From Chitinophagaceae bacterium (GTDB taxonomy: Bacteria > Bacteroidota > Bacteroidia > Chitinophagales > Chitinophagaceae), in NCBI GenBank assembly GCA_004173235.1, contig SEAC01000003.1, forward strand, positions 42,956-106,955: 64,000 nucleotides of DNA. Reading direction: 5' to 3'. Below are positions 17,415 through 26,141 of the stretch, in pieces. Every line of letters begins with the position of its first letter. Position 1 is the first letter of the stretch. The notes below the pieces were generated by a model, which was not told the origin of the DNA, ran no database searches, and saw nothing but the letters and a program-made list of their open reading frames with translations. The position numbers were made by a program, and so were the translations under genes.

Positions 17415-19733
17415 ATGCAGGATTATTTGAAGGGATTGAACGAGCGGCAGCGGGAAGCTGTATTGCAAACCGAAGGGCCATTGATGATCGTGGCGGGAGC
17501 GGGAAGCGGAAAGACCAAAGTGCTTACCACCCGCATCGCGCACCTGATGGCCAAGGGCGTGGACTCGTTCAACATCCTTGCGCTCACCTTCACCAATAAG
17601 GCAGCCGCCGAAATGAAGGAGCGCGTGGAGCATATCCTTAAAAGCCGTGAAGCACGCAACCTGTACATAGGCACGTTCCACTCGGTGTTTGCCCGCATCC
17701 TGCGCTCCGAAGCACACCGCATTGGCTATCCCAACTCGTTCACCATCTACGATACCGACGACGCCAAAAGCGTTGTGAAAGCCGTGACCGGCGAGCTCAA
17801 CCTCGACGTGCAGCACTACAAGCCCAATGCAGTATACAACCGCATCTCCGGCGCCAAGAACGCGCTCGTGAATGCAAAGGAATACATGGCCGACTATGGC
17901 ATCCAGCAGGAAGACATGCGCGCCAACCGCCCGATGATCGGCCACATTTACGAGGCCTATGCCAGGCGCTGCTTCAAGAACGGCGCAATGGATTTCGACG
18001 ACCTGCTGTTCAAGTTCTACGAGCTGCTGAAGCATCACCCCGAGGTGCTGCACAAGTACCAGCACAAGTTCAAGTACATCATGATCGACGAGTACCAGGA
18101 TACCAACCCTGCGCAGTACGAGATCATCAAGCTGCTGGGCGCGGCCCACGAAAACGTGTGCGTAGTGGGCGACGATGCGCAATCGATCTACTCCTTCCGC
18201 GGCGCCACCATCCAGAATATCCTGCAGTTTCAGAAAGACTACGAAGACGCGCACGTGATCAAGCTGGAACAGAATTACCGCTGCACGCAGAACATCCTCG
18301 CCATCGCCAACGAAGTGATCAAGCAGAACAAGGGACAAATACCCAAGACGCTGTTCACGGAAAACGAAACGGGCGAGAAAATCCGCCTCGTGCGCACCAT
18401 GACCGATAACGACGAAGGCAAGTTCATTGCCGACGCCATCCAGGAGCTACGCCTGCGCAACCATTATGTGAACAAGGATTTCGCGATCCTGTACCGCACC
18501 AACGCGCAGAGCCGTTCTTTTGAAGAAAGCCTGCGCCGCCACAGCATTCCTTACACCATCTACGGAGGCATTTCGTTCTACCAGCGCAAGGAGATCAAGG
18601 ACTATATCGCGTACCTGCGGCTCATCGTGAACAACCAGGACGAGGAAGCACTCAAACGCATCATCAACTATCCCATTCGCGGCATCGGCAAAACGTCGGT
18701 AGACCGCGCCATCATGCACGCCAACGAGCAGAACATCTCGATGTGGCAGGTGCTCGAAAGCGCCGCTATGTTTGGCTTCAAGGCCGGCACGCTGCAATCG
18801 ATCGAAGAATTTGTGCTGATGATTCGCTCGTTCAGGAGCATGCTGGAAACGAAGAATGCGTACGACATCGCTTTCCACGTGGGCAAGCAAACGAGCTTCG
18901 TGAAGGAGCTGTTCAACGACAAGAGCACCGAAGGCGTGCAGCGCTACGAGAACGTGCAGGAATTGCTCAACTCCATCAAAGAGTTTGTGGAAACACCGAC
19001 CGATGAGGAGAATGGCGAAGTGGGCGACAAGAGCCTTGCAGCCTATCTGCAGCAGATCGTGCTGCTTACCGACTCGGACCAGAAAGACCCCGATGCCGAC
19101 ACGGTGAAGCTGATGACGATCCACGCAGCGAAGGGACTGGAGTACCCCGTTGTGTTCGTGGGCGGACTCGAGGAAGGGCTCTTCCCGAACCAGATGGCAC
19201 TCAACACACGCGAGGAGCTCGAGGAAGAGCGCCGGCTTTTCTACGTGGCCGTTACGCGTGCCAAGGGACGTCTTCACCTCACGTATGCCAACACGCGCTA
19301 TCGCTTCGGGCAATTGGTGCAAAGCGACGCCAGCCGCTTCATCAGCGAAATACCCGAGCAGTACGTAGACCAGAGCTTTGCGGGCGGTGGTGTGAAAAAT
19401 CAAAGCGCCTCGCGCTGGGGCCAGGGGTCGGCGTTTGAGCGGATGCAGCGCGGCTTTGCAAGCGGCAGTCCGAAGGAACCCGAGAAAACGGCCGTGACGT
19501 CGCTCATTCAGAACACGCGTCCGAAAGAAGTAACGCATACCGCATCCGAAAACTTCACCCCCAGCGATCCGGCAACGCTCCAGGAGGGCATGCGCGTGGA
19601 GCACCAGAAGTTTGGCTTCGGCACCGTGCTGAAGCTCGAAGGCTCGGCCCACAATCCGGTAGCCACCATCCAATTTGAGCAGAATGGCGAGAAGAAGATC
19701 ATGCTGAATTATGCGAAGCTGATGATTGTGTAA
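17415..19733 (+). CDS. pcrA: ATP-dependent 3'-5' DNA helicase PcrA/UvrD type
   Basis: This superfamily 1 helicase is used in repair and removal of obstacles from DNA. The protein has 772 residues. The Q-motif region LNERQREAVLQTEGPLMIVA leads into Walker A GAGSGKT (28-34). Motif II is DEYQDTN, motif III is GDDAQSIYSFRGA, motif IV is QNYRCTQNIL, and motifs V-VI appear as TIHAAKGLEYPVVFVGG and RRLFYVAVTRAKGRL. The C-terminus has a Tudor-like RNA polymerase-binding domain (GMRVEHQKFGFGTVLKLEG) typical of PcrA/UvrD. No exonuclease domain is present, which excludes AddA/RecB. UvrD acts after UvrABC; uvrA is 3.6 kb upstream but not in the same operon. Confidence 0.95.
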   Translation: MQDYLKGLNERQREAVLQTEGPLMIVAGAGSGKTKVLTTRIAHLMAKGVDSFNILALTFTNKAAAEMKERVEHILKSREARNLYIGTFHSVFARILRSEAHRIGYPNSFTIYDTDDAKSVVKAVTGELNLDVQHYKPNAVYNRISGAKNALVNAKEYMADYGIQQEDMRANRPMIGHIYEAYARRCFKNGAMDFDDLLFKFYELLKHHPEVLHKYQHKFKYIMIDEYQDTNPAQYEIIKLLGAAHENVCVVGDDAQSIYSFRGATIQNILQFQKDYEDAHVIKLEQNYRCTQNILAIANEVIKQNKGQIPKTLFTENETGEKIRLVRTMTDNDEGKFIADAIQELRLRNHYVNKDFAILYRTNAQSRSFEESLRRHSIPYTIYGGISFYQRKEIKDYIAYLRLIVNNQDEEALKRIINYPIRGIGKTSVDRAIMHANEQNISMWQVLESAAMFGFKAGTLQSIEEFVLMIRSFRSMLETKNAYDIAFHVGKQTSFVKELFNDKSTEGVQRYENVQELLNSIKEFVETPTDEENGEVGDKSLAAYLQQIVLLTDSDQKDPDADTVKLMTIHAAKGLEYPVVFVGGLEEGLFPNQMALNTREELEEERRLFYVAVTRAKGRLHLTYANTRYRFGQLVQSDASRFISEIPEQYVDQSFAGGGVKNQSASRWGQGSAFERMQRGFASGSPKEPEKTAVTSLIQNTRPKEVTHTASENFTPSDPATLQEGMRVEHQKFGFGTVLKLEGSAHNPVATIQFEQNGEKKIMLNYAKLMIV

Positions 19734-19784
19734 CGAATGGGGTGATGGGATAATTTGCTAATGGGGTAATGTGATACGGCAAAG
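19734..19784 (+). repeat. Degenerate short-period repeat after pcrA stop
   Basis: The 50 bases after the TAA read like loosely repeated AATGGGG / TGATGGG / ATAATTT / TAATGGGG / TAATGTGAT words with a period near 7-8. It is the weakest member of the post-stop arrays in this window. Confidence 0.35.
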
Positions 19785-19824
19785 GGCTCCTCCTGCCCTG
19801 CCCGCCCGGCCCTTAACTTCACAG

Positions 19825-20274
19825 ATGGCTTACTCCTTCGCTGGGTTTTTCGGTCCGAAAGCATCGATCGAGCTGCTGACCTACCAGGTGCCCGGGGCGG
19901 CTGTTGTAGCGCTCGGGCAGCAGCTTTTCCTCGTGCCCCTCGTGGCGCCACTCCTTGCGCGGATGAACGAAAGCAACGCGCTACCGGTCGACGGTTTCAG
20001 CCAACTCACAGCATCGATGGAAGAAGCGCTGCGCGTGGCTTCGGAAGCGGGCCCCATCGCCTACGCCGAAGCCGAGGGCCCTTCGGGATCGGGCCACCGG
20101 GCGGGCATTCTTTGGGAAGGGGGCGAGCGCATCCGCACCATCCGCTTTGGCGCCACCGCCCTCGACACCCTCCTCCGCGACCTCGGCATACAAAAAGGAG
20201 AAGGCCTTACCGAAAGCGAAACGCTCGGATTTCATCGAAGAAGATTTACGGACGACTGGCTGGGGAATGAGTAA
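19825..20274 (+). CDS. Hypothetical protein
   Basis: The protein has 149 residues from the ATG at 19825 (MAYSFAGFFGPK). There is no signal peptide. A hydrophobic centre (GAAVVALGQQLFLVPLVAPLLARM) is followed by a polar C-terminal half. No family is recognised. An in-frame start at 19771 would only add a proline-rich stretch translated from the upstream repeat. The C-terminus (DDWLGNE) and stop run straight into the TAATGAG array. Codon use agrees with the neighbours, which supports a real gene. Confidence 0.6.
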   Translation: MAYSFAGFFGPKASIELLTYQVPGAAVVALGQQLFLVPLVAPLLARMNESNALPVDGFSQLTASMEEALRVASEAGPIAYAEAEGPSGSGHRAGILWEGGERIRTIRFGATALDTLLRDLGIQKGEGLTESETLGFHRRRFTDDWLGNE

Positions 20275-20304
20275 TGAGTAATGAGTAATGAGTAATGAGT
20301 GATG
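20271..20304 (+). repeat. TAATGAG heptad array
   Basis: Four nearly perfect GAGTAAT units followed by GAGTGAT-GAG start within the last codon of the upstream gene; its TAA stop is the first TAA of the array. The period is exactly seven. Confidence 0.85.
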
Positions 20305-20404
20305 AGCATAGCGGAAGAGGTTGCAGTTGCGGCCCGCTATGTCGCAAATTGGGCATGAGCGCGTCAGTGGCGCTACTAGCCGGTTTGTTGCTACCTTTAC
20401 ACTA

Positions 20405-20584
20405 ATGAAAACGTCGCGCGTTCATATTGACCTGGATGAGATGTCCCGCGCATTGTATCCGCATGTGCGCAGAAAAGCGCTGCAAGCGAAAAGCAAGATC
20501 GTATACCAGCTAGATGACTTGTTGATCAAAGAAGACCCTTTACTGGCATCATGCAGGGTATCCCGTTTGCATAAGAAGGGCTGA
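20405..20584 (+). CDS. Small partner (putative antitoxin) of zeta-toxin-like kinase
   Basis: The protein has 59 residues, MKTSRVHIDLDEMSRALYPH at the start, then RRKALQAKSKIVYQLDDLLI. Its stop overlaps the beginning of the P-loop kinase frame. Short proteins of this kind precede zeta-toxin-like genes in Bacteroidota; the antitoxin role is inferred from position. A TACCTTTA box at 20392-20399, one base off TAnnTTTG, is 5 bases before the ATG. Confidence 0.6.
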   Translation: MKTSRVHIDLDEMSRALYPHVRRKALQAKSKIVYQLDDLLIKEDPLLASCRVSRLHKKG

Positions 20585-20901
20585 GCCCCATTGTATATGT
20601 GCTTGCCGGACCGAATGGAACGGGCAAAACGACTTTTTACAATATTGCCATCGAGCAGGACATGATTGATCCTGCGCTTCCGTTTCTAAATATTGATAAC
20701 ATCTGCCATGATCTTGCAGGCGGTTATTCGGAAGCGAATTATGTTTATGCTGAGGAATTGTACAGACAGCAATTAACAGGCTATCTCAAGGAACGCGGCT
20801 CCTTTATGATCGAAAGTAACCTTGCCCGGGAATCCGACTATGAATGGTTGTTCCGGTTTCAAAAAGCAGGGTACCGACTTTATATCTATTTTCTTTGGAC
20901 C
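20581..20901 (+). pseudogene. Truncated zeta-toxin/P-loop kinase
   Basis: About 100 residues of a zeta-toxin-like kinase are readable: Walker A GPNGTGKTT, then IDNICHDLAGGYSEANYVYA and GSFMIESNLARESDYEWLF, the segment that in the family carries the substrate-binding acidic residues, up to GYRLYIYFLW. The frame has no ATG; a TAA lies three codons before a CTG at 20581, and the first usual start is a GTG at 20599, only two codons before the P-loop. After 20901 the sequence becomes the ten-base repeat array and then the convergent DUF1415 gene, so the C-terminal half of the kinase is lost. Confidence 0.7.
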
Positions 20902-20910
20902 CACCCTCAC

Positions 20911-20963
20911 GAACCTTCAGAAACCCTCAGAAACCCCCAGGAACCTTCAGGAACCTTCAAACC
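20911..20963 (-). repeat. Ten-base tandem array after DUF1415 stop
   Basis: On the plus strand five in-phase units read GAACCTTCAG, AAACCCTCAG, AAACCCCCAG, GAACCTTCAG, GAACCTTCAA. On the minus strand these are GAAGGTTC-type words starting at the TGA stop of the DUF1415 gene, the same orientation relative to the upstream gene as after uvrA and ctaB. The array forms the boundary at which the zeta-toxin remnant ends. Confidence 0.8.
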
Positions 20964-21511
20964 CCTTCCTCCCTGCATGCCTTCCACAACCTTTGCATGT
21001 ATTCCAGCCCCTTCTCCCTTGCAAAGGCCATGTTCCGTTCGGGGATCTTCAGCGGGTCGGGGTGACTGTCTACGGCGCGGCTCACGCTCTCTTCGCGGAG
21101 GATGTGCAGCATGGGGTGCGGCGATCGGTTGGTGTAATTGGAGGCATCGTCCGAAAGGCTTCCGGCAAAGAGGTAGTCGGGGTGAAACGAGGCCACCTGG
21201 TACACTCCTTCATATCCATTCCTGCGCAGTGATGTTTCCGCCGCATCCACCAGCTTCAAATAGTCGGTGAAGCGCGCGAAGTTGCGCGGAAGAATGATGA
21301 AGGCGGTTTCGATCTCCCGATCGGCATCCAGCTGCGCCAGCATGTCGCGGAAGGATTGTATCACTACGGCTTTGCTGCCGTCCACCACTTCGAAGCGAAT
21401 GGAATCGCGCTTCACTTCGCGCAATGCGAAGGGGCAAAAGTTGCAGCCCACCACCACGTCGAGGATCCACTTTTTTGTTTGCGCAATCGGAAGTGCGGCG
21501 TCTGTATTCAC
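20957..21511 (-). CDS. DUF1415 family protein
   Basis: The protein has 184 residues from a GTG at 21511, nine bases after the S41 peptidase stop, so probably co-transcribed. Family landmarks are KWILDVVVGCNFCPFALREV near the N-terminus, YQVASFHPDYLFAG and NYTNRSPHPMLHILREESVS in the centre, and PERNMAFAREKG near the end. DUF1415 has no established biochemical function; the conserved cysteines, histidines and RSPHP motif suggest a ligand- or metal-binding site. No signal peptide is present. Confidence 0.88.
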   Translation of the reverse strand: MNTDAALPIAQTKKWILDVVVGCNFCPFALREVKRDSIRFEVVDGSKAVVIQSFRDMLAQLDADREIETAFIILPRNFARFTDYLKLVDAAETSLRRNGYEGVYQVASFHPDYLFAGSLSDDASNYTNRSPHPMLHILREESVSRAVDSHPDPLKIPERNMAFAREKGLEYMQRLWKACREEGV

Positions 21512-21520
21512 GCAGTGAAA

Positions 21521-22951
21521 TTAGGGAAGACGCCGCTGCGCTTCATTGATGATCCAGGCACGTGCCGCCTGCAGCACCGCATCCGAGCCCTCCGATGCCT
21601 TCACTTCGAAATCGGGGTGCACCGGCGATTTGTCGGCGCGCAGGCCATTAGGCCGCACAAATAGTTTGCTCGAGGTTCCGAAATTGACGCGTGCATTCGG
21701 CGTATCGAAATACAACACCTCCCCGTAGTCGTTGGCAGGCTCGCCGGTGTCTTCACCAAAAAGCGTGGCGAGCCCGTAATCGGCAACCGTTGCCGCCGTC
21801 ATGTTGGCGCTCGAAAAAGTGTGCGGGCCGATGAGGAAAGCAACCGGTCCGTCGAAGCGGCGCTCGTTGTGCTCGGGCACTTCGGGTGCGCTCGCCGGCA
21901 GGCGAAGGATGGCGCCGTCGTTCAGCGCGAGGTAGCGCGCCCACAGCCCGCTGTCGAGGCGCGCACGCTGTGCCGAATCGCGCCCGCGGTACCATTCGCG
22001 CACCTCGGGGCTCACCTTCCAAAACACATCGCCCGACATGCGCAGCGGCTTCTTGTTGATGAAAGAAAAAAGATACCAACCGAAAAGGGAATTGCCTCCA
22101 CCGTTGCGACGCAGGTCGATGATGACCCCTTTTGTCGGGCTGTTCGCGATCTGCCCGAACGTCGTATCGAGGAAGTTCCAGAAAGCGCCCGGGTCGCCTT
22201 CCATCGTGTTGACGTTGATGAGCGCGATGTTGCTGTCGATGCGCTCGTAGTTGTAGTCGGGTGCCTTTGCCGCGGGCGCGTGTTGCTGCCGCCATGCATC
22301 GCGGCGCGGCTTGAATGTACCATACGCCAACGCATCCCGTGTAACATCGAACCGCTGGCCTTTGCGATCGATGCGCAGGCGATAGGGCGGCCGGAGGCCC
22401 GCTGCGTAGAGTAGCGGGATGAGATCGTTCTGCAAACGCGTGCGCCGCCACGCATCCAGCCCGCCATACAATTTCAAAAATTTAGCAAACAGCTTCTTCG
22501 TGCCCTCCCCGTTGATGGCAACAATGCGATCGCCGGCATGCAGCACGCTGTCGCCGCTCAGATCGGTCACGACGGTAAACCCGGACTCCGAAGCATCGCG
22601 CATCAGCACGGGAAAAACCGGGATGATCCCTTTAATGACCTTGCTGCTCAGCGGCGTTGCCCATGCGTGGGTATGCCCTTCGTTCAACGAAGCGCAAAGC
22701 CTTGCCACAAGCGGGTATACGGCTTCCGATCCCACCTCCGACCTTACCGTTGCGGCTAGCGAATCGCGGAGGCGGAGGAAGCGCGCGCGGCTGATGTCGT
22801 GCCAGGGATCGGGATGCACGCTTTCGATGGTGCGCACTACAAAGTCGAGGTCAGCGCGCACCTGCGCGGGCGTGAGCGAGTCGGGGATGTTCTGCGTGCG
22901 TGCGGTGCATGCAAGCGAAGCGAAAAGCGCGAGCAGTAAGATGCGGTTCAT
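21521..22951 (-). CDS. S41 family (C-terminal processing-like) peptidase, exported
   Basis: The protein has 476 residues. The N-terminus MNRILLLALFASLACTARTQ is a signal peptide, possibly a lipoprotein one around Cys15. A helical N-terminal part is followed by a PDZ-like region (SVLHAGDRIVAINGEGTKKL). The S41 core starts at NIALINVNTM, with GVIIDLRRNGGGNSLFGWYL and the nucleophile region FLIGPHTFSSANMTAATVAD (Ser within FSSAN), then RADKSPVHPDFEV near the end. Substrates are unknown. It is divergent from the DoxX-led operon across 197 bases. Confidence 0.85.
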   Translation of the reverse strand: MNRILLLALFASLACTARTQNIPDSLTPAQVRADLDFVVRTIESVHPDPWHDISRARFLRLRDSLAATVRSEVGSEAVYPLVARLCASLNEGHTHAWATPLSSKVIKGIIPVFPVLMRDASESGFTVVTDLSGDSVLHAGDRIVAINGEGTKKLFAKFLKLYGGLDAWRRTRLQNDLIPLLYAAGLRPPYRLRIDRKGQRFDVTRDALAYGTFKPRRDAWRQQHAPAAKAPDYNYERIDSNIALINVNTMEGDPGAFWNFLDTTFGQIANSPTKGVIIDLRRNGGGNSLFGWYLFSFINKKPLRMSGDVFWKVSPEVREWYRGRDSAQRARLDSGLWARYLALNDGAILRLPASAPEVPEHNERRFDGPVAFLIGPHTFSSANMTAATVADYGLATLFGEDTGEPANDYGEVLYFDTPNARVNFGTSSKLFVRPNGLRADKSPVHPDFEVKASEGSDAVLQAARAWIINEAQRRLP

Positions 22952-23148
22952 TGCGATGGTTTACGCAGCGAATCTATTGAAAGGGGTGCAGCACACGCAG
23001 TGTCAAACGTTCCGGTTGTTGGATTACGTGGATGAATCGCTAAAGGCGATGACGTATATGACGGCGGGCGTGTGTACAGCTTTTGAATATCCAATAGCGA
23101 ATAATGTACAAGGAATGTTGAAGGCGTTCGCGGGGTTACCTTTAAGGA

Positions 23149-23541
23149 GTGAACCGCCTGCGTCGTTTTCTTACCCTCAGCATCGGCCTTGTGTGGCTGC
23201 TCAACGGCATCTGGGCAAAACTGCTGCAGGGCGTGCCGCGGCACCCGGCCATCGTTGCGCGTTTTTTTGGATCGGCAAGCGCGCCTGCGCTTACCTCCTT
23301 GATCGGCATCGGCGAGGCGATCATCGGCATCTGGTGGCTCAGCGGATTTCAGAGAAAGACCAACGCGCTGCTGCAAATAGGCTGTATCATTTGCATGAAC
23401 ACGCTCGAGGCACTGTTTGCGGAAGACCTGCTGCTGTGGGGCAGGTGGAACGCCCTATGGGGCGCGCTGCTTTGCGTGGCCATCGCATTCACGGCCTTTG
23501 CAAGGCGCACCAAACCAACTGCCCATGCTGTCCTTTCTTAA
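23149..23541 (+). CDS. DoxX-like membrane protein
   Basis: The protein has 130 residues and four likely transmembrane helices. The N-terminal motif IGLVWLLNGIWAKLLQGVPR with RHPAIVARFFG matches the DoxX_3-like family. It starts with GTG at 23149; a near-consensus TACCTTTA lies just upstream, implying a very short leader. It overlaps the next gene by 17 bases, indicating translational coupling in a four-gene unit. Confidence 0.75.
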   Translation: MNRLRRFLTLSIGLVWLLNGIWAKLLQGVPRHPAIVARFFGSASAPALTSLIGIGEAIIGIWWLSGFQRKTNALLQIGCIICMNTLEALFAEDLLLWGRWNALWGALLCVAIAFTAFARRTKPTAHAVLS

Positions 23542-24307
23542 AGACCATCCCTTCGCCGTTGCTGCGCACTTCGATCAATCGCTTGTGCTCACGTTTGCGG
23601 CACCCAAAGAGCGCCTGCAGCACCTGCTTCCCGAATGCCTCACGCTCGACACCTTCGATGATCGCTTTGCATTCCTGGCAGTGGCGCTGGTGCAAACACG
23701 CAACCTTCGCCCGAAGGGTTTTCCTGAAGCTCTCGGCAACGATTTCTTCCTCGCGGGCTACCGCCTGTTTGTACGCTACACAACGAGCGCAGGCAAGCGG
23801 CTTCGCGGACTCTACATACTGCGCTCCGAAACCGACAAGCCCAAGATGGCCTTTTTTGGAAACATCTTCACGCATTACAACTACCGCACAACCGATGTGC
23901 GCATCGATGCCGATGCGGATTGGACCACGATCCGCTCGAGCAGGTCGGAGTTGAACATCCGTTACCGCGATCCGTCTTTTGCGGGTGCGGAGCTGCGGCC
24001 CGTGGCGCTTCCGGAGCATTCTCCTTTTGCCAGCTGGAAAGAGGCGCGGCGTTTTGCCGGTCCGCTGCCTTTTACGTTCACTTATGATAAAGCGAAAGGA
24101 GAAGTGCTGATCATCGAAGGCGTGCGTGAGCACTGGGATCCGGAGCCGGTGGAGATCGGCCACTACAAAGTGGGCTTCCTCAAGGAGCTGGGCCTGGCCG
24201 ACCTGCCGCTGGCGAATGCATTCCGCATCCGCGACATTCCGTACTATTGGAAAAAAGGAAAACGCGACAAATGGATACCGGGCGACGACGCTTCCAGGGG
24301 GTTCTGA
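23525..24307 (+). CDS. DUF2071 family (YqjF-like) protein
   Basis: The protein has 260 residues from the ATG at 23525, which gives MLSFLKDHPFAVAAHFDQSL. Typical family segments are LVLTFAAPKERLQHLLPECL, DRFAFLAVALVQTRNLRPKG, RGLYILRSETDKPKMAFFGN and the closing FRIRDIPYYWKKGKRDKW. The fold is beta-rich (acetoacetate-decarboxylase-like in some members); no enzyme activity is established. It overlaps both neighbours, 17 bases with the DoxX-like gene and 37 with the methyltransferase. Confidence 0.82.
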   Translation: MLSFLKDHPFAVAAHFDQSLVLTFAAPKERLQHLLPECLTLDTFDDRFAFLAVALVQTRNLRPKGFPEALGNDFFLAGYRLFVRYTTSAGKRLRGLYILRSETDKPKMAFFGNIFTHYNYRTTDVRIDADADWTTIRSSRSELNIRYRDPSFAGAELRPVALPEHSPFASWKEARRFAGPLPFTFTYDKAKGEVLIIEGVREHWDPEPVEIGHYKVGFLKELGLADLPLANAFRIRDIPYYWKKGKRDKWIPGDDASRGF

Positions 24308-25026
24308 ACATCCTTCATTTCAACTGGCCGTTCTTTGCGGCTGCGCTCTGCAGCTGGGTCGTGCTCGGAATTGCTGCTGCACTTTCGGAAGGCTGGCTGC
24401 GCGCACTTGTAGTTCTACTATTGACGGCATCCCTCTTCCTCACGCTGCTTTCGCTGGCGGTGTCGTTGTATATCTACGATCTTACTCCATTATACCAATT
24501 GAACTGGCTGGCACCCTACGGCATCGATGCCCGCTCGAAGGTGCTCAACATCAATGCGGGATTCGATGAAACGAGCGCGCTCTTGCAGCGCCGCTTTGCC
24601 CCGGCACATTTGGAAGTGTGGGATTTTTATGATGCAAAGAAGCATACCGAGCCTTCGATCGCACGCGCACGCGCGGCTTTTCCACATTACCCCGCAACGA
24701 AGATCATTCGAACCGAGGCTCCGCCCGAAGGCGCGTCGTTCAGCCACATCCTGCTCACCTTTGCCGCCCACGAGATCCGCGATGACGCCGAGCGTGTGCG
24801 CTTCTTTACCGCACTGCGCGCAAGGCTTCTTCCCGGCGGGCGCATCATCGTAACCGAACACCTGCGCGATGTGGCGAATGGAATAGCCTACCACTTCGGC
24901 GTGCTGCATTTTCTGCCGCGCAGTAGTTGGCTGCGCACGTTTGGCGCAAGCGGCCTGGAAGTGGAAGAAGAAAAGAAATTCACCCCGTTTGTAACCACCT
25001 TTGTACTCCATGCTGCTGCATCTTAA
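24271..25026 (+). CDS. Membrane-anchored SAM-dependent methyltransferase-like protein
   Basis: The protein has 251 residues. Two N-terminal transmembrane helices (NWPFFAAALCSWVVLGIAAA and ALVVLLLTASLFLTLLSLAV) are followed by a Rossmann-type domain: VLNINAGFDETSALLQRRF replaces the usual glycine-rich SAM loop, FSHILLTFAAHEIRD is motif IV, and RLLPGGRIIVTEHLRDVANG is motif V-VI. The missing GxGxG in motif I leaves SAM binding open. The ATG at 24271 lies inside the DUF2071 gene; the in-frame TTG at 24247 is less likely. Confidence 0.7.
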   Translation: MDTGRRRFQGVLNILHFNWPFFAAALCSWVVLGIAAALSEGWLRALVVLLLTASLFLTLLSLAVSLYIYDLTPLYQLNWLAPYGIDARSKVLNINAGFDETSALLQRRFAPAHLEVWDFYDAKKHTEPSIARARAAFPHYPATKIIRTEAPPEGASFSHILLTFAAHEIRDDAERVRFFTALRARLLPGGRIIVTEHLRDVANGIAYHFGVLHFLPRSSWLRTFGASGLEVEEEKKFTPFVTTFVLHAAAS

Positions 25027-25405
25027 CATCATCGGTTGTGTGCTCCTGTGCCTGGCGCTGCTGCACGGCATCTTCCCGCGGTATTTCCGCTGGCGCGAAG
25101 AGCTGGCGGGCCTCAGCCTCATGAACCGGCAGATGATGACCATCCACACCTTTTTCATCGCCGTGACGGTGGCGGGCATGGGCGTGCTGTGCCTGGTGGC
25201 GGGCGACGACCTGCTGAACACCCCGCTGGGAAGGAAGGTCTGTTTCGGGTTCGCCTTTTTCTGGGCGCTGCGCCTCGGCATCCAGTTTTTTGGATACTCG
25301 CCGCAGCTGTGGCGGGGAAAGCGCTTCGAAACCGCGGTTCATATTGTGTTTACGCTGCTTTGGGCATACCTCACAGTGGTGTTTTTGCTGGCGTATTTCT
25401 ATTAA
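25010..25405 (+). CDS. Integral membrane protein, last gene of the DoxX/DUF2071 unit
   Basis: The protein has 131 residues with four likely transmembrane segments (MLLHLNIIGCVLLCLALLHG, TFFIAVTVAGMGVLCLVAG, VCFGFAFFWALRLGIQFFG, VHIVFTLLWAYLTVVFLLAY). A conserved-looking loop MNRQMMTIHTFF precedes TM2. The family is not named by me. It overlaps the methyltransferase gene by 17 bases, which ties it to the same transcript and suggests a shared membrane role. Confidence 0.7.
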   Translation: MLLHLNIIGCVLLCLALLHGIFPRYFRWREELAGLSLMNRQMMTIHTFFIAVTVAGMGVLCLVAGDDLLNTPLGRKVCFGFAFFWALRLGIQFFGYSPQLWRGKRFETAVHIVFTLLWAYLTVVFLLAYFY

Positions 25406-25493
25406 ATGGCATCTTTACCGCCGCTGTGGGAAGCGAAGATTGACTTTAGCCTGCTTTTCCCATTTGCGTAACATTTCCCGGCCGTTTCTTGCC

Positions 25494-25501
25494 TAATTTT
25501 G
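25494..25501 (+). promoter_or_regulatory. Bacteroidota -7 promoter box of nfu
   Basis: TAATTTTG matches TAnnTTTG and ends 18 bases before the ATG at 25520. A TTTG at 25463-25466 is somewhat too far for a standard -33 element. Confidence 0.45.
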
Positions 25502-25519
25502 CCGCGTAAAGCAACCGTT

Positions 25520-26116
25520 ATGATCAAGACCGGAAACCCGATTATCAGCATATATACCGAAATGACGCCCAACCCGGAAACGATGAAGTTTGTGGCCAAC
25601 AAGCTTCTGTACCCCGGCAAAAGCATCGACTTCCCCGACGTGGAAAGCGCCAAGCCCTCGCCGCTCGCAACCGAGCTGTTCGGCTTCCCGTTCATCCGCG
25701 CGGTATTCATCGCGTCCAATTTCGTTACGCTCAGCAAGACCTCCGAGACCGATTGGGCCGACGTGATCCCTTCGATCCGCCAGTTTTTGAAAGAATACCT
25801 CGAGGAAGGCAAGGCCGTGGTAAACGAAGACGAACTCGCCAACGTGGTGCCGCAAAGTTCCAACGAGGTGACGGCGGACGATGACGACGTGGTAAAGCGC
25901 GTGAAAGAACTGCTGGAGAACTACGTGAAGCCCGCGGTAGAAATGGACGGCGGCGCCATCCAGTTCAAAAGCTACAAGGAAGGTGTTGTAAACCTGATGT
26001 TGCAAGGCTCCTGCTCGGGATGCCCTTCTTCCATGATCACGCTGAAAGCCGGCATCGAAGGCATGATGAAGCGTATGATTCCCGAGGTGAAGGAAGTGGT
26101 GGCCGAAGCCGAATAA
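25520..26116 (+). CDS. Nfu-type iron-sulfur cluster scaffold/carrier
   Basis: The protein has 198 residues. The N-terminal Nfu_N-like domain reads IYTEMTPNPETMKFVANKLL ... FGFPFIRAVFIASNFVTLSK. The C-terminal NifU-like domain carries Cys165-x-x-Cys168 in LQGSCSGCPSSMITLKAGIE, which holds a [4Fe-4S] cluster between two subunits. This domain order is that of mitochondrial/bacterial Nfu1 proteins, which deliver clusters to target enzymes. The ATG at 25520 is preferred; an upstream in-frame start would fall inside the promoter box. Confidence 0.92.
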   Translation: MIKTGNPIISIYTEMTPNPETMKFVANKLLYPGKSIDFPDVESAKPSPLATELFGFPFIRAVFIASNFVTLSKTSETDWADVIPSIRQFLKEYLEEGKAVVNEDELANVVPQSSNEVTADDDDVVKRVKELLENYVKPAVEMDGGAIQFKSYKEGVVNLMLQGSCSGCPSSMITLKAGIEGMMKRMIPEVKEVVAEAE

Positions 26117-26141
26117 CAAGGAGCAGAAGCGATGCTGCTCA

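Noticed and set aside
20271..20304. CRISPR-like array
   Set aside because: Units are seven bases without spacers; no array in the window has repeats of 20 or more bases with unique spacers, and no cas gene is present.
22952..23148. Possible small gene or heptad array between the S41 and DoxX genes
   Set aside because: No open frame with coding character; the stretch GAATATCC-AATAGCGA-ATAATG looks repeat-like but its period is not consistent.
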